Below, in pieces: positions 12,767 to 29,731 of a DNA stretch of 64,000 nt. The stretch is from Pempheris klunzingeri (Eukaryota > Chordata > Actinopteri > Acropomatiformes > Pempheridae): contig NC_092025.1 of the NCBI RefSeq assembly GCF_042242105.1, forward strand, positions 15,242,309 to 15,306,308, in the 5' to 3' direction. The translations under genes and the position numbers were made by a program. Each line of letters starts with the position of its first letter. Within the stretch, counting starts at the first letter, position 1. The notes beneath the pieces are model-generated. The model saw only the letters and a program-made list of their open reading frames with translations. It made no database searches and was not told the DNA's origin.

Positions 12767-14827
12767 CTTTATGACTTTAACTGCTACTGTTTGTAGAGAG
12801 GCAACTTTTACCTGTGTTATAAAGATATCTCATCTATTGGATGGATTGCCGTGTGGGATTCTGTACAGACATTCGTGGTTCCCAGATGATGTACCCTACT
12901 GACTCTTTTCCTGTAGCTCCACCCTGAGGATCACATTTGTGGTTTGAGTGAAATATAACAGTTGGATGGTTTGCCATGAAACGTGGTACAGACATTCAGG
13001 GCTCCCTGAGGATAAATTGTATTAGATTTGGAGCAGGCAGTTCTCTGGAAAAGAGAGAGAAAAAGGCCAGGATTTGTACAGCTTTCCTCCTGCAGCTTTC
13101 CTCCTGCAGGCTTCCTGTATTTGTCCAAAGCCCCTCCAACCAGACGAGCACATGCTTACACACACGCTTCATATATGCAGGAAAGTGAAGTTAGCAGCTT
13201 CAACAGATCATGTTTGTGATCCCACTGCTTTTATACTGTATAGCAGCAGCTCTGTGAGAATTACCATCCTGTTTTCTTTGCAGAACTTGTGGACTTGTAA
13301 AGCCCTTTGAAATGATTTTGATTAGAGGCTATAACAATATAAACTGAGCTTTACACTGAAAGGTCATTATTGGAGGCATTTTCTGGTGTATATTAAATCA
13401 AAATTTTCCTGCCATACCTCCCCTTGCCCGTCACCAATTATGCACCCCCGCTTTTAATCATAACAAGGCACCCATGATTAGGGGTCAATATTTTATATTC
13501 ACACATTGTGGCTTAAAATTTAATTTTCCTTTTTCAATGAGACAGAGGTGTGATTAATAAAAAGCGTCGAATTACGGTTAGTTTTAAGTTTTTTTCTTTC
13601 TTGCCGTTAGAAGCTGAGAGACTTTCCCTTTTTCAAGAACTATTTCTTCTTTATTTGTCACATATATTGTTCTCTGTACTGTTGTCCAGACAACTGATCA
13701 TAAAAAGAAAGTTAGACAATTAAGGCATTCCCTAAATGTACTGTACACTTGTTTATTTGAGGGAAAGCCAAATAAGTTTTAAATGTACATAAGTACCTGT
13801 GATTTTCTGTCAGCGGAGCAACTGCCCTTTTATTCCTGCTTATGATATAATCCATTTCAAGCACTTAATGCATTGTTTTGTATTTAATCAACATTTATGG
13901 AAATAAAACTGTGGAATAAATGGGACACCAGAACTACTATAAAAAACAATGTACATTACAAATCCTGCAGATTACCAATGATTTCCAATTCCAACAGGAA
14001 TGTTACTATTGATTTTGTAGGGATAATACTGAATGTTGATTTCATGTCAATAGAATATGAAACTAATCACTGATTGTTTCTGTTTCTTAAGCTTTTTTAT
14101 GGAAATTTCTGTAAAAACAACCTAAAAATCTTTGCATTTTTGCCTATAAATTTTGCTCTGTCAATAGAAATAAATTTGCCTTGCCTCATCTTTTCTTTTA
14201 GTTCATTGTGTGGAGCTCAACAGATGAGTTTTATGAAATTAACCACCTGCATATACTGTATGTTAGAGTTAACCAGACAACTACAACACCACACATATTT
14301 TACCCATATAGCTGAAACTTAGGGAAGACACATAATGTTAAATCATTTCCAAGACTTGAATGAATAAATGAATGAATAATAAAATGTTTTTCTGTGGACC
14401 ATCAGCACCATCTTGAGTCTGTGTGGGTCCTGGCAGGAGGATAAATAACTGTGAGGTGAAATCAGTCAGACTTAATGAATCAAACTCTAAAACATTGTTT
14501 GAGTAACATTTATTTACTTTGCCACCCATTTTACACCGCTCAGAACCTTTGTAACCTTTGTGATCGGTGTGGAATATCTAAGATGTTATTTGCACAAATG
14601 GCACAAATGGCCTTCCATTGACCAGTGAGTTATCAATTGAACCATCCCTTGGCTACATACCAAACAACTGACAAGTCATAATGTGCTTAGAAAGAAGAGA
14701 GGAGGGTGTTTGGAAGGCAACATGTTTCCAAGTCATAAATAAGTCATTTGACCTCAGTCTGACATTCAGTAACTATCTAAACTGTGGCAGTAAACCAGAT
14801 TCAAAATGTTAAGGTGAAATATTGAGG
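12767..14827. other. Convergent intergenic region, CA4-like and ASL
   Basis: Two genes end tail to tail here. AATAAA signals for the plus-strand carbonic anhydrase lie near 13904 and 13914. A TTTATT at 14509-14514 could serve the minus-strand ASL transcript. A 14-base direct repeat (TTTCCTCCTGCAGC) occurs near 13082-13110. Otherwise I see nothing but AT-rich sequence. Confidence 0.5.
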
Positions 14828-20512
<5,685 letters not shown>

Positions 20513-20720
20513 GTTTATGATCGATGGGTGTCTGCGGCGGTTTTCTCTCTTAATGTCTCTTAAATGTCTGCGCTCATGGCTCAAAACCGGAGCTTCTGTG
20601 CGGGAGGCGCGAGCCGGGCGGCTTCTGTGTCACTTTAAAAGACGTCACCGAAGACGTTCGACGTTCCATTCCATGTGACGTAACACGTAACTGTCCATCA
20701 CAGAGCCACAAAATTCTGTA
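20513..20720 (-). promoter_or_regulatory. asl: ASL promoter region with CRE-like motifs
   Basis: Upstream of the ASL start the sequence is GC-rich near the gene. It carries several CRE/ATF-like words: GACGTCAC and GACGTTCG near 20641-20660, and TGACGTAA near 20677-20684. Cyclic-AMP control of ASL is known in mammals. That these sites act here is inference. Confidence 0.45.
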
Positions 20721-20904
20721 TTGTATTATGATATATGTATCTTTGATATTAGAATGTGTTCACGTAAAAGGAGTTCGATTCTTAAACATACAGGAAAAGA
20801 AAAGATCGCAAAACCGAACAAAGTAAATACATCAAAATAAGCATAGGCATGAAATCTAAATATAAGCATGTATACAGTGTTTGTATGAGCATAATCACAT
20901 ATAT

Positions 20905-21040
20905 ACAGTACCTGTCAAATGTTTGCACGCACCTTCTTATTCGGTGGTTTTTCTTTTTTCTTATTCTATAATTAATATTGAAGACCCAAAAACTATGAAA
21001 GAACACATATGGAATTAGGTAGTAAACAAAAGTGTTAAAC
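20905..21040. mobile_element. DNA transposon end remnant (Tc1/mariner-like, unproven)
   Basis: The stretch starting ACAGTACCTGTCAAATGTTT, with TTGAAGACCCAAAAACTATG and ATGGAATTAGGTAGTAAAC further on, matches, from memory, one end of a transposon family very common in fish. Only one end is present. It lies just left of the duplicated promoter block at 21125. Confidence 0.5.
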
Positions 21041-21124
21041 AAACAAGTCCCCGACACTTTCAGGGGGAAAACAAACGACACTACCTGTAGAGTTTAATGT
21101 TAAAAAAAAAAAAAAAACGCCTAC

Positions 21125-21805
21125 GCAATGCCTACGAGAGTGAGGACAATCTAAAAATTTAAAAAGACAATTTAGGGTGGAAAAAGCGACATTTGCAAGA
21201 CAAAGGTCAGTTTGTTCCCGGACGGAACCTTTGAGTCGGTCTACATTTTCTACACGGACACTTTTCCAACTTTTCAAAGCCTGGCCAACTTTGTCCGGCT
21301 GTGACGTGAGGCCTGGCTGCATGGACGCGTAAGTGTCTTTGAAATTGACTCTTAAGCTGGATATTTGCCTAGAGAGTTTGTTAGCTGTCAGATATGAATA
21401 GTTTGTTTGTATTGCAGCCAAACATTGTGACTAACAGCGCAGCAGCTAGCGTTAGCATCGTGTTTATCAGTTTATTTACTGACCGTCCTGCAGGGAGCCA
21501 CACTGTGGCCTTAACTACTGCTTGTACACACATTTTCTACTCTCTACTAGTGCAGGCGGAAAACACTAAACTATAATCTGACTTTAGAAATGAATAAGAC
21601 TGTAAAGACCGATTCTAAAGGTGAATCAGTGTTTGTTTGTTTCATCAGACACATGTCGATACAACACTGAGCATTTATGTGGATTAATGATGTAAATAAG
21701 GTTTAAATGATTCACTCATTGTGCTTTAAACACAGCGTGGGAGCTCTTGTCTGACATTTAACCACAAGCTGAAACCAGCTTTTAAATATAAAGCAGAAAA
21801 AGTTC
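21125..21805 (+). repeat. Promoter duplication copy A, upstream of FAM111-like gene
   Basis: This block aligns end to end with 26412-27058, the CRCP promoter, exon 1 and start of intron 1. The right part (about 21429-21800) differs at only a handful of bases by eye. The left part, with the upstream region and first exon, is clearly more diverged. The ancestral start is still visible as ATGGACGC|GTAAGT at 21322, matching ATGGAGGT|GTAAGT in CRCP. The ETS-like ACTTCCGG of the CRCP copy reads GTTCCCGG here. It probably supplies the promoter and non-coding first exon of the protease gene. Confidence 0.9.
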
Positions 21806-22219
21806 ACTTTTGATCTTAAACTACTGTTGAACTGTTATTCAAGTCATTCACAAAGAAAATGTTGGTACCAGCTCCTTCAATGTGAGCATTTACTGTAGTT
21901 GTACTGGTAACATCATGATAACTACACGTTTGGGTGTATTTTCTTTTTCATTTTCCAACGATTTATAAACTAAACGATTAATTAAAGTGATTAACTGGTA
22001 ATTAAAATGACAACTAGATAGTAAAGCTAGAGCAGTAGGAGCACAAAAAGTTCTTCTGGTCCTCAGTGACTGTAAAATATTTGTTGTTTTTATTGTGTTT
22101 TTAGTGAAGGGACTAAATATAAATATAAAATATCATGTTGATTAATGTACTAAATTAAATAAGCCATTAGAAATTAATCTGTATTGTTTTGTTGTTGTTT
22201 TTCCTGAAGGTAAGCTATT

Positions 22220-24247
22220 ATGGAGCCGAAGCTGAAGCCCAAAAATAATGGACCAATGGACAAATTTGACAAGGTGTCAAATTTTCCTCTCTGTACCAAA
22301 GTTTACACTCAAGTCTTAGTCTTAGTTTCATTCAAGTATTTTCAAATTAATCCATTTACCTTTAGCGCAACAATTTGATTTGTGAGGCTACTGATTTACA
22401 TGGGTTTGACAATTTGATCAAGAAATAAATGAATCAAATAAAAAAATTTTTTTAATAATGATTAAAAGTCTTAAGCATGTGTTTTGTAGTACCATTGCTA
22501 TTATTAACTTCTCTGTCTTTTAACTCAAGGAAGAAACAGGAGACCAGGATGGGGAAAGCAGAGAAACTGCTGGAATGGTTTGTCATATTTTGTTTTATAT
22601 TCATATATTCTTTGTTGGCAAATAAATGTAATTGAGAGTATATTAGTAGAGAGTATTAGTTTTCTTGTCTTTTCAACCTTTAGTTATATTGTTAGTGGTT
22701 TGTTTTTTTAGGAGCATACAATATAAACTTATTTAGTATGTATTTTCATTCCAGTTCAGCCATTTCTTTGAGATGATATAACAAGGTTTAAGTGTTATTT
22801 GTCTCTATATTTCAGCCCTGTGATGTGCCCAAGCCTCCTGTCCAATGTCAGCTGGGATTAGCTCCAGCCCCCTGTGATCCCCAGAATATAGAGGTATAGC
22901 TAATGGATGGGTGAAGGGTTTAAGAGAGGTATCACATTACCATAATAAAAATTGTAGTACTGTAATTTAATTGTGTTTCGTTCCCAGGAAGAGGAGCCAC
23001 TTCTGACCCACCCTTTTGAGATGAGATTGGGTGACCTGCTTCAGACCCGCAAGGAATCTCAGGTTTCTAGATCTAGGTTCCTAGATCCTCTGTGGAACAT
23101 GAACACAAGAGAATCAATGATTGAGCATAATTGTTGTGTAGCACCAGAAACGAGCCCAATACGTGATTCAAAAAGGCAGATTCAGAGTCACCTCTCTTCA
23201 GACTCTGAAAACGTGCTGAATCTCGTCCGTGTAGAGTATGGAAAGAATTCTCAGGCATGCAGCGAAGTGAAAATGATGAGGAAACTGATGGAGCTCGCTA
23301 ATTCAGTTTGCCAGGTGAGAATAAATAGCAGAGCAGAAGGAAGTGGCTTTCTCCTATTTGACAAGTATGTCCTCACAAATGGCCACATATTTGAAAACAT
23401 TTATGACAAGACTACAGGGCAGCTGAATGAGAAGGTCACTGTCCATTTCTTTTTCGAAAGTCTAGACCAGGCAGACCGAGGAGCAGAAGTGGAAGAGGTA
23501 GTCGGCTTTGAATACTGTCATAGTGAGTCAGGGAGCGAGTATGACTGGGCTTTGTTAAGGCTCAATGCTGATCAGAAACTGTCTGATGGTCTGTTGCCAC
23601 ACTTCAGATTCCCTCCCGAACGTGGACGAATTTGGATCATTGGGCATCCTGATGGCGGTGTGAAAAAGATAGATCCATGTTTGATTATTCCGACTGACAG
23701 CCGCATCCAGGTTGTGGAGAGGCATTACCATGAAAATCCAGAGGGCATTAGTCATTACAGTGAAAACCAAGGGCGCATTCATTTGGTTTCTCACAATTTC
23801 TTTGAGAGCGTGGCAGAAGCTGTTGGACAGAAGCAACAGGCTCTAACTTACGAGTCTTGTTTTTATTTTGGCTCATCTGGCTCTCCTGTGTTTGACGAGC
23901 ACTGCAATGTTGTGGCAATGCACTCAGGGGGATACGCCTACCTCAACGCAAACGGTAAAACCCAGAGTGTCCTGGAGTTTGGCTACCGATTGTCGGCCAT
24001 TATCGAACACATCATCATCCAGATAGTGCAAGCAGGGAAATTCGATGTGTTGAAGAAATACCTCGCTTGCAGTTATTCACAACACCAAAACATGATGACC
24101 AATTTGAAGAGACTGGTTGAGACCAGTAATCTAACAGCATTTAGAAATGCAGTCAACAGTTCAGAGGCCTCGGATGACAGGAATTTGAAGAGGTTCTTTG
24201 AATTCTTCTCCCAGAAAGAAGAAGTTATCCAAATGGAATTAGCTTGA
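22220..24247 (+). CDS. FAM111-like serine protease
   Basis: Predicted trypsin-fold protease related to FAM111A/B, which in mammals act at replication forks and in virus restriction. Coding exons are 22220-22273, 22530-22577, 22816-22893 and 22988-24247, all phase 0, for 479 aa. The large last exon holds the protease domain. His lies in YVLTNGHIFEN, Asp in SEYDWALLRL, and Ser in FGSSGSPVFD followed by AMHSGGY, so the triad looks intact. The first 150 or so residues are low in recognisable domains; I do not see a clear PIP box. The start ATG at 22220 is chosen because it opens a frame running in phase through all four exons. It sits between ASL and CRCP, behind a copy of the CRCP promoter (21125-21805). 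An AATAAA lies at 24807-24812. Confidence 0.8.
22816..22925 (+). repeat. Interspersed repeat tail used as exon 4 of FAM111-like gene
   Basis: Exon 4 begins CCCTGTGATG and contains CAATGTCAGCTGGGATTAGC and TCCAGCCCCCTGTGATCC. It is followed by the donor GTATAG and AATGGATGGG. This is, from memory, the 3' tail of a widespread fish repeat whose consensus runs through CAGCTGGGATAGGCTCCAGC to GCGGTATAG and an ATGG tail. The donor GT appears to be the repeat's own. The exon is 78 bases, phase 0, and open, so it adds 26 residues (PCDVPKPP onward). Confidence 0.7.
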
Positions 24248-26411
24248 GCGTACACTGATAGTTACAAAGCTAAATGCTGACAAAAGATGCACTGAAAGCA
24301 GTTTCAGCGAGGAGCAACAAAGTCTGAAATGTCTGTCGTCATATTTTAGGATGCTTTTACTGTTAAATACTACAGGAGTACTAGCTTAACATCACCAAAC
24401 CAATTTGCACATGCAGACTAGTCTGGAACCTGTTAGTTCATTTTCAATTGCTTCATCAACAAGTGCTGACCAAAATACCTCTGGACGCAGTTGCATAGAC
24501 CTGCAACCAATCAGAGCATTGAAAAGCTCGACTACATCAAATCATGTCGGAAATACAGGAAACAAATCTTTCTTATCAACAAAAGCTTTAAGTGCAGTTG
24601 TTTGTTCTTCTTATAGAGAAAATGTGCGTCTCAGTCGGTGTAACACGAATGGAATGGCAGATTCAGCAGAAGGCTGTTGGTTCTTTACAAAAATGCCTCC
24701 GTTACTCCTCCCAGCAAACGTGCCCCATATGAGATAAATGGCTGTGGTCCAGGTCGGCTGGAAATCTGTCTGAACGGAAGGAGGACCAGATGCATCTGCC
24801 AGAACAAATAAAATGAGCTTGCAGATTCGTCTGGTCCCCAGGCTCAAGGAGTGCTGAAGGAGACCTATTACAAACCTTTGTGCCTTTATTGCTTTAAGTG
24901 ACCATAATGTGGTTTTTCCTGATGCTGTATTTTATATTATTTTTGTTCAGTGACAGTTGAATCCCTGTTAAAGTTACCTGTGAATAATATTTGTGTTTTT
25001 TGATTCGGAGCTTGTTTGTAGCAAACATGACTGCAATGGTTGGATTTTTTTTTTTTTATATATATATATCTGTCTGTTCATATATGTCTGAATGAATTGA
25101 TATTCCTTCATCACGGCTACTGCAGTCCAGAAAAGCTGAAGATAACTTGTGTTGTGTATTTGGGCAAAGAAGAAATTCGTCCATTTGATAGTTTGTCCAC
25201 CGGAGTACTAGCCGTCAAGTCTCTGGCTCAGAAATGTTTTCTTTATTAAGATATCGCAAGATGTTTTTTTTTTTTTTGGGGGGGGGGGCTAAACAGTGTT
25301 TTACATTGCACAGTATTGGGCATTGCAATATTCTGTCCTACGGTATCTATTGTGTCGACGCCACTTTCTTGAAAATGTTTCTGTTGAATGTGATCTTAGT
25401 CTTATAAAAGACATTTTACTGATATCTCATATTGGCTGTCTGTGTGTGTGTCTGTGTGCGCGCGCGTGTACAGTGTAAATGTCTGAATGAGACATCAAAG
25501 GTCAGATTCAACTGACTGAGCATCTGTAGTTTTTCTTTATTTTCTGTTCAATGAAACTGAACATTTTCTTATCATGCAATTCAGGAATGTACTTTTACAT
25601 TTAAATGCCAGATTTGTCATGTATGCATGTATAATAATACACTAATGGTTGAAAATAAGCTGGTGTATTTTTTTTTTTCCCGCAAAATTGCATTTGGTAT
25701 TTTGAAACAAATGTTTTTTTTTCTCTGCAGTAAAATACAAATAGCATCAGCTGATTTTAGGTGAGGTTTAGTTCTCTGAGCTGCTGACATTGGCTAACTA
25801 GTGGACTTTCATCTGTTACTCACCGGTATGAGACAAACAAGCAGTCATCATTGTAAAAATATGCTCAAGATAAATGACTGATCTGTTTGTAAAGCTCCAA
25901 AGAAGCCTCATGATTTCTGATCTTGAAACAAAGAATGATTGCTCATGGTATTATCTTCTATTAGTTCATTGACCAAGCAGAGGTCTATAGTATAAAGAAA
26001 TGGACAAGAGTGGCATCAAATGGAGATAATGTCTTCATTTTATATGTAGTATCATTAAGAGTATTTTTTTACATAGAAATGCTGTTTGATAAAATCTCAC
26101 ACCCCGAAATAGAGGTTTTCTTTATTAGGTGTTGAGAATACTAGATTTGTTATCCAGCCATTTTAATTTGTCTTTTGGAGATATTTTGACCGCTTGATGC
26201 TTTGTTGTTCATTTGGATCTGTGCAAACTCCCGCTATGTGGTTTTCATGTTTTCATTTGGGATCACATTAAGGAATAAACAGCATTTTTAAAATCACAAA
26301 ATAGCCTCTATGAGACAAAGAGAACGCAGCAAAAACCAAACCAGACAGTGGAGAGATGGACTGATTTCGTTGATTTAAAAAATGTATAATGTAATAAGGT
26401 GTTGGATACAA
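24248..26411. other. FAM111-like 3' UTR and spacer to CRCP
   Basis: AATAAA at 24807-24812 could end the FAM111-like transcript. A T-run followed by ten G residues lies at 25264-25288, and a TG/CG-rich run at 25440-25470. I find no other gene or repeat that I can name. Confidence 0.4.
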
Positions 26412-27058
26412 GCAATGCCACAGAAAGCGAGGACAAGGAGGATTTTTCTTGTAATTATTTGGGAAAAAAGTGACATTTGCAATACTAAAGCCTTTTTACT
26501 TCCGGGTGGAACCTTTGAGTCGGTCTATGTTTTCTATACGGACACTTTTCAAACGGACCAAAGTGAAGTGCCTGGCGAAATGGAGGTGTAAGTATTTTTA
26601 AAATTGAGTGGGATATTAGCACAGAGAGTTTGTTAGCTGTCAGATATAAATAGTTTGTTTGTATTGCAGCCAAACATTGTGGCTAACAGCGCAGCAGCTA
26701 GCGTTAGCATCGTGTTTATCAGTTTATTTACTGACCGTCCTACAGGAAACCACACTGTGGCCTTAACTACTGCTTTTAGACACATTTTCTACTCTCTACT
26801 AGTGCAGGCGGAAAACACTAAACTATAATCTGACTTTAGAAATGAATAAGACTGTAAAGACCGATTCTAAAGGTGAATCAGTGTTTGTTTGTTTCATCAG
26901 ACACATGTCGATACAACACTGAGCATTTATGTGGATTAATGATGTAAATAAGGTTTAAATGATTCACTCATTGTGCTTTAAACACAGCGTGGGAGCTCTT
27001 GTCTGACATTTAACCACAAGCTGAAACCAGCTTTTAAATATAAAGCAGAAAAGGTTCA
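26412..27058 (+). repeat. crcp: Promoter duplication copy B: CRCP promoter, exon 1, intron 1 start
   Basis: Partner of 21125-21805. It contains ACTTCCGG (ETS-like) about 80 bases upstream of the CRCP start, the eight coding bases of exon 1, and about 470 bases of intron 1, including the words GCTAGC and GTTAGC. The CRCP reading frame fits this copy, so this is probably the original. Confidence 0.9.
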
Positions 27059-29731
27059 AAGGTATTTTCACCGTTGGTTTGGTGAAAAAGTCATCGACAG
27101 AAAGCAACTGGCATCAATGATAAATCATCAAAGAAAGATGTTGGTTGTGGTTATGTTTAATGTTTAATGTTGTATTTTTTAATTTGCTGACATTTCTAGA
27201 CTAAAAAATGAATCAATTAATTGAAAAGAATTAGTAAAAGATGAATTGATAATGAAAATATTGATTGTTTCCAAATGCTTTCCATGTGAGCTTCTCTATA
27301 TCACAACTTCCTGTTAATATAACTTTCATCATTCATGCTTTCAGCCACATCTCACGTCTTAATTCAGTGGCTGCAATCACTAAATGAAGACTATGAGATC
27401 GGTTGAAAGCTCCAAATGTTAGTAAACTGACCTTTAAGATTATTATTTTTTAAGAATGACGTTTAAACATCACATATTTTCTTCTTTTAAGGAAAAACGC
27501 TAATGCTGCTATGCTCAGTAACTATGAGGTAAGACACTGTCACATGTCACTGTTTTACTTTAAATGTTTTTGGACTGTCCAGCCAAGAGATGAAAATAAC
27601 TTATCGTCACTTCAGATTTGTCTGTCTGTGTGTTCCTCAGGTGTTCAAACTGTTGACAGACCTGAAGGAACAGAGGAAGGACAGCGGGAAGAACAAGCAC
27701 AGCACCGGGCAGCAGAACCTCAACACCATCATGTATGAGGTTGGTGCACGACCTCTCCATCTCTTCTTTCATAAAACTGCTCTATGAATCTGTCACATTT
27801 CCACAACCGTGTTCCCACAGTTTCCTCTGCGTTTCCACACAGACGCTGAAGTATCTGTCAAAGACGCCGTGCAGCCGGCAGAGTCCGGAGGTCGTCAAAG
27901 AGTTTCTCACCACCATGATGCCTCACAAACTCACCAAGTCAGTGAGATTTGACGAAGACGTTGATGTTCTCATTCGTGTTTTCATTTGGAGTCATAAATT
28001 GCACATTATTTTTTTTAGATAAACACATATACTGTGTGCATGCTATGTTCTGTATTGTATACCATCTACTCACTGATATTTTTTTTCTTCTCCCATCAGG
28101 GCAGAAAAACTGCAGCTACTGAACCACCGGCCACAGACAGCCGTGGAAATTCAGCTGGTGAGTGTTTTCCTTAACTTCCTTAACAGATCCCACAAAACGT
28201 CCAAAACTGACAAAGAACTGATCCCACTAACAAGTCTTTTCTATGTAAAGCAATTATAACACATTAGGGAGCCTCACTGTCGCTGGAAATGCTCTTTGCA
28301 TATTAAATGTGTATTAATACGCTGCTATTTTGAGTAACGTTTGATAAAGACAACAGCGTGTACCTAGTGTGTGTATGAGCCTTTAGTGAGTAGTAATCCA
28401 TAAAATATTGAGAAATTACTTGTTAGTTTTGTTGGCACTGTAATAAATCCAGTTAATTAAAATGCTTCGGCCAAGTTGGAGCTTGGATTGTGGAGACATT
28501 TCTGCATTTTTCATGACTCCACTGATTCATTTATGAAAGGGAAATCGCTGTCCAAGTCGCTCATTGGTGGGACATCTGAAATGTCTGAATCTGTCTCACT
28601 GATGCACCACCCTGATGCAGTTTGTACACCCGTGCTGCAGACATCCAGACATCCAGCCCATCGCCAGGGACATCAATAGCCTTTAGTGGTGCATGTGGCA
28701 ACATAAACTGGCCCTGCAGCAGTCTGAACTCACTCAGATGGAGAGCATATTCACCTTGTCTTGTTTACTGATCTCACATCACATGATTCCTGGCAATCTA
28801 ACTCGTTTTTTAGTTACCTCTAGCTTTGGTTTGAATCTGCCAACATCCAGAGTTACAAAACCACTTATGCTGTTAATTCGAATGGAAAACAAAAATATGC
28901 ACCAAATTATGAGCAAATAGCAATATCATGAATAATGTGCTGATAAACGTAGGGTCAGAGTTTATTCTTAATTGTTGAAATGGTAGATGACGAAACAATC
29001 TCACTTAAAACTCCATTTAGTACTTATCCAGTGCTTTCCATCACATCACATGGTCTTCACCAGCAGGGGGAGTTTGTCAGTGGTGACAGAACTGCAGATA
29101 TTCATTAATCCAGTTTTTCTGAGAACTTTGAAGGGGCCATATGATACTTTTTGTAAATTTCCCTCATTTATAAAGTATATAGTATATGTTTAAACAAATA
29201 AAGGGACAGTATGAGAAAAATGATTTGTTTTGAACATTACACCACGAAAAAAAAAGGAACACGGAAATACCCATTATATGTCCCCTTCAAGGACCTCTCA
29301 TCCATTTTGGAAAATTGAAAAATGTACAATCCCATGACAACTACACCTGCTGATGAAAGTTGCTGCAAAATTGCAGATAAATTGATTTTGACAATTAAAG
29401 TGAGGCAGTTTTATGTAGCAGCAAAGTATTTGAAATAAGGCAAATAAATGAAGCAACAACATTAAAAAAAAACCCACAATGAAAAAGGAAATAAATCAGT
29501 TAAAGTTAAGGATTCCTCAGTGTTGAAACTACTTGTAATAACAGACACTGGTGAATATGGTTTTAATCGCCTCTCTGTCTTCAGATGGTGGAAGAGAGTG
29601 AAGAGCGCTTATCAGAGGAGCAGATTGAGGAGCTCATCCAGACAGTCGCAGGCGTCCTACCGGGTGACCCAGAGCAGGAGAACGCAGCTCCAGCAGATGC
29701 GGAGATGAATGAAGCCAGTGAACAGTCATGA
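26580..29731 (+). CDS. crcp: CRCP / RNA polymerase III subunit RPC9
   Basis: CRCP is the RPC9 subunit of RNA polymerase III, pairing with RPC8 in the stalk. It was first described as a calcitonin gene-related peptide receptor component. Coding exons are 26580-26587, 27492-27528, 27641-27739, 27843-27937, 28100-28157 and 29585-29731, total 147 aa (human 148). The protein opens MEVKNANAAMLSNYEV and continues FKLLTDLKEQRKDSGKN, TLKYLSKTPC, KAEKLQLLNHRPQTAVE and LMVEESEERLSEEQIEELI, close to human throughout. Only eight coding bases lie in exon 1, so the start depends on the phase-2 join to exon 2, which restores VKNAN. The neighbours ASL and TPST1 match human order. Confidence 0.95.
29128..29290. 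mobile_element. Short MITE-like element in CRCP intron 5
   Basis: The left end TTGAAGGGGCCATATGA and the right end TTATATGTCCCCTTCAA are inverted copies of each other. They bound 163 bases without coding capacity, as in a non-autonomous DNA transposon. Its ends resemble the repeat at 3560. Confidence 0.6.

Noticed and set aside
21035-21421. Minus-strand open frame starting MAAIQTNY, repeated at 26485-26673
   Set aside because: It recurs only because the promoter block is duplicated; it lies antisense to the first exon, shows no domain and differs freely between copies.
22973-22987. Extending the protease exon upstream from a GTG at 22973 without splicing
   Set aside because: A non-ATG start inside the acceptor tract is unlikely; the AG at 22986-22987 joins in phase to three upstream exons with an ATG.
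24405-24847. Open frames on both strands after the protease stop
   Set aside because: They overlap on opposite strands, have no domain and lie in the presumed 3' UTR before AATAAA.
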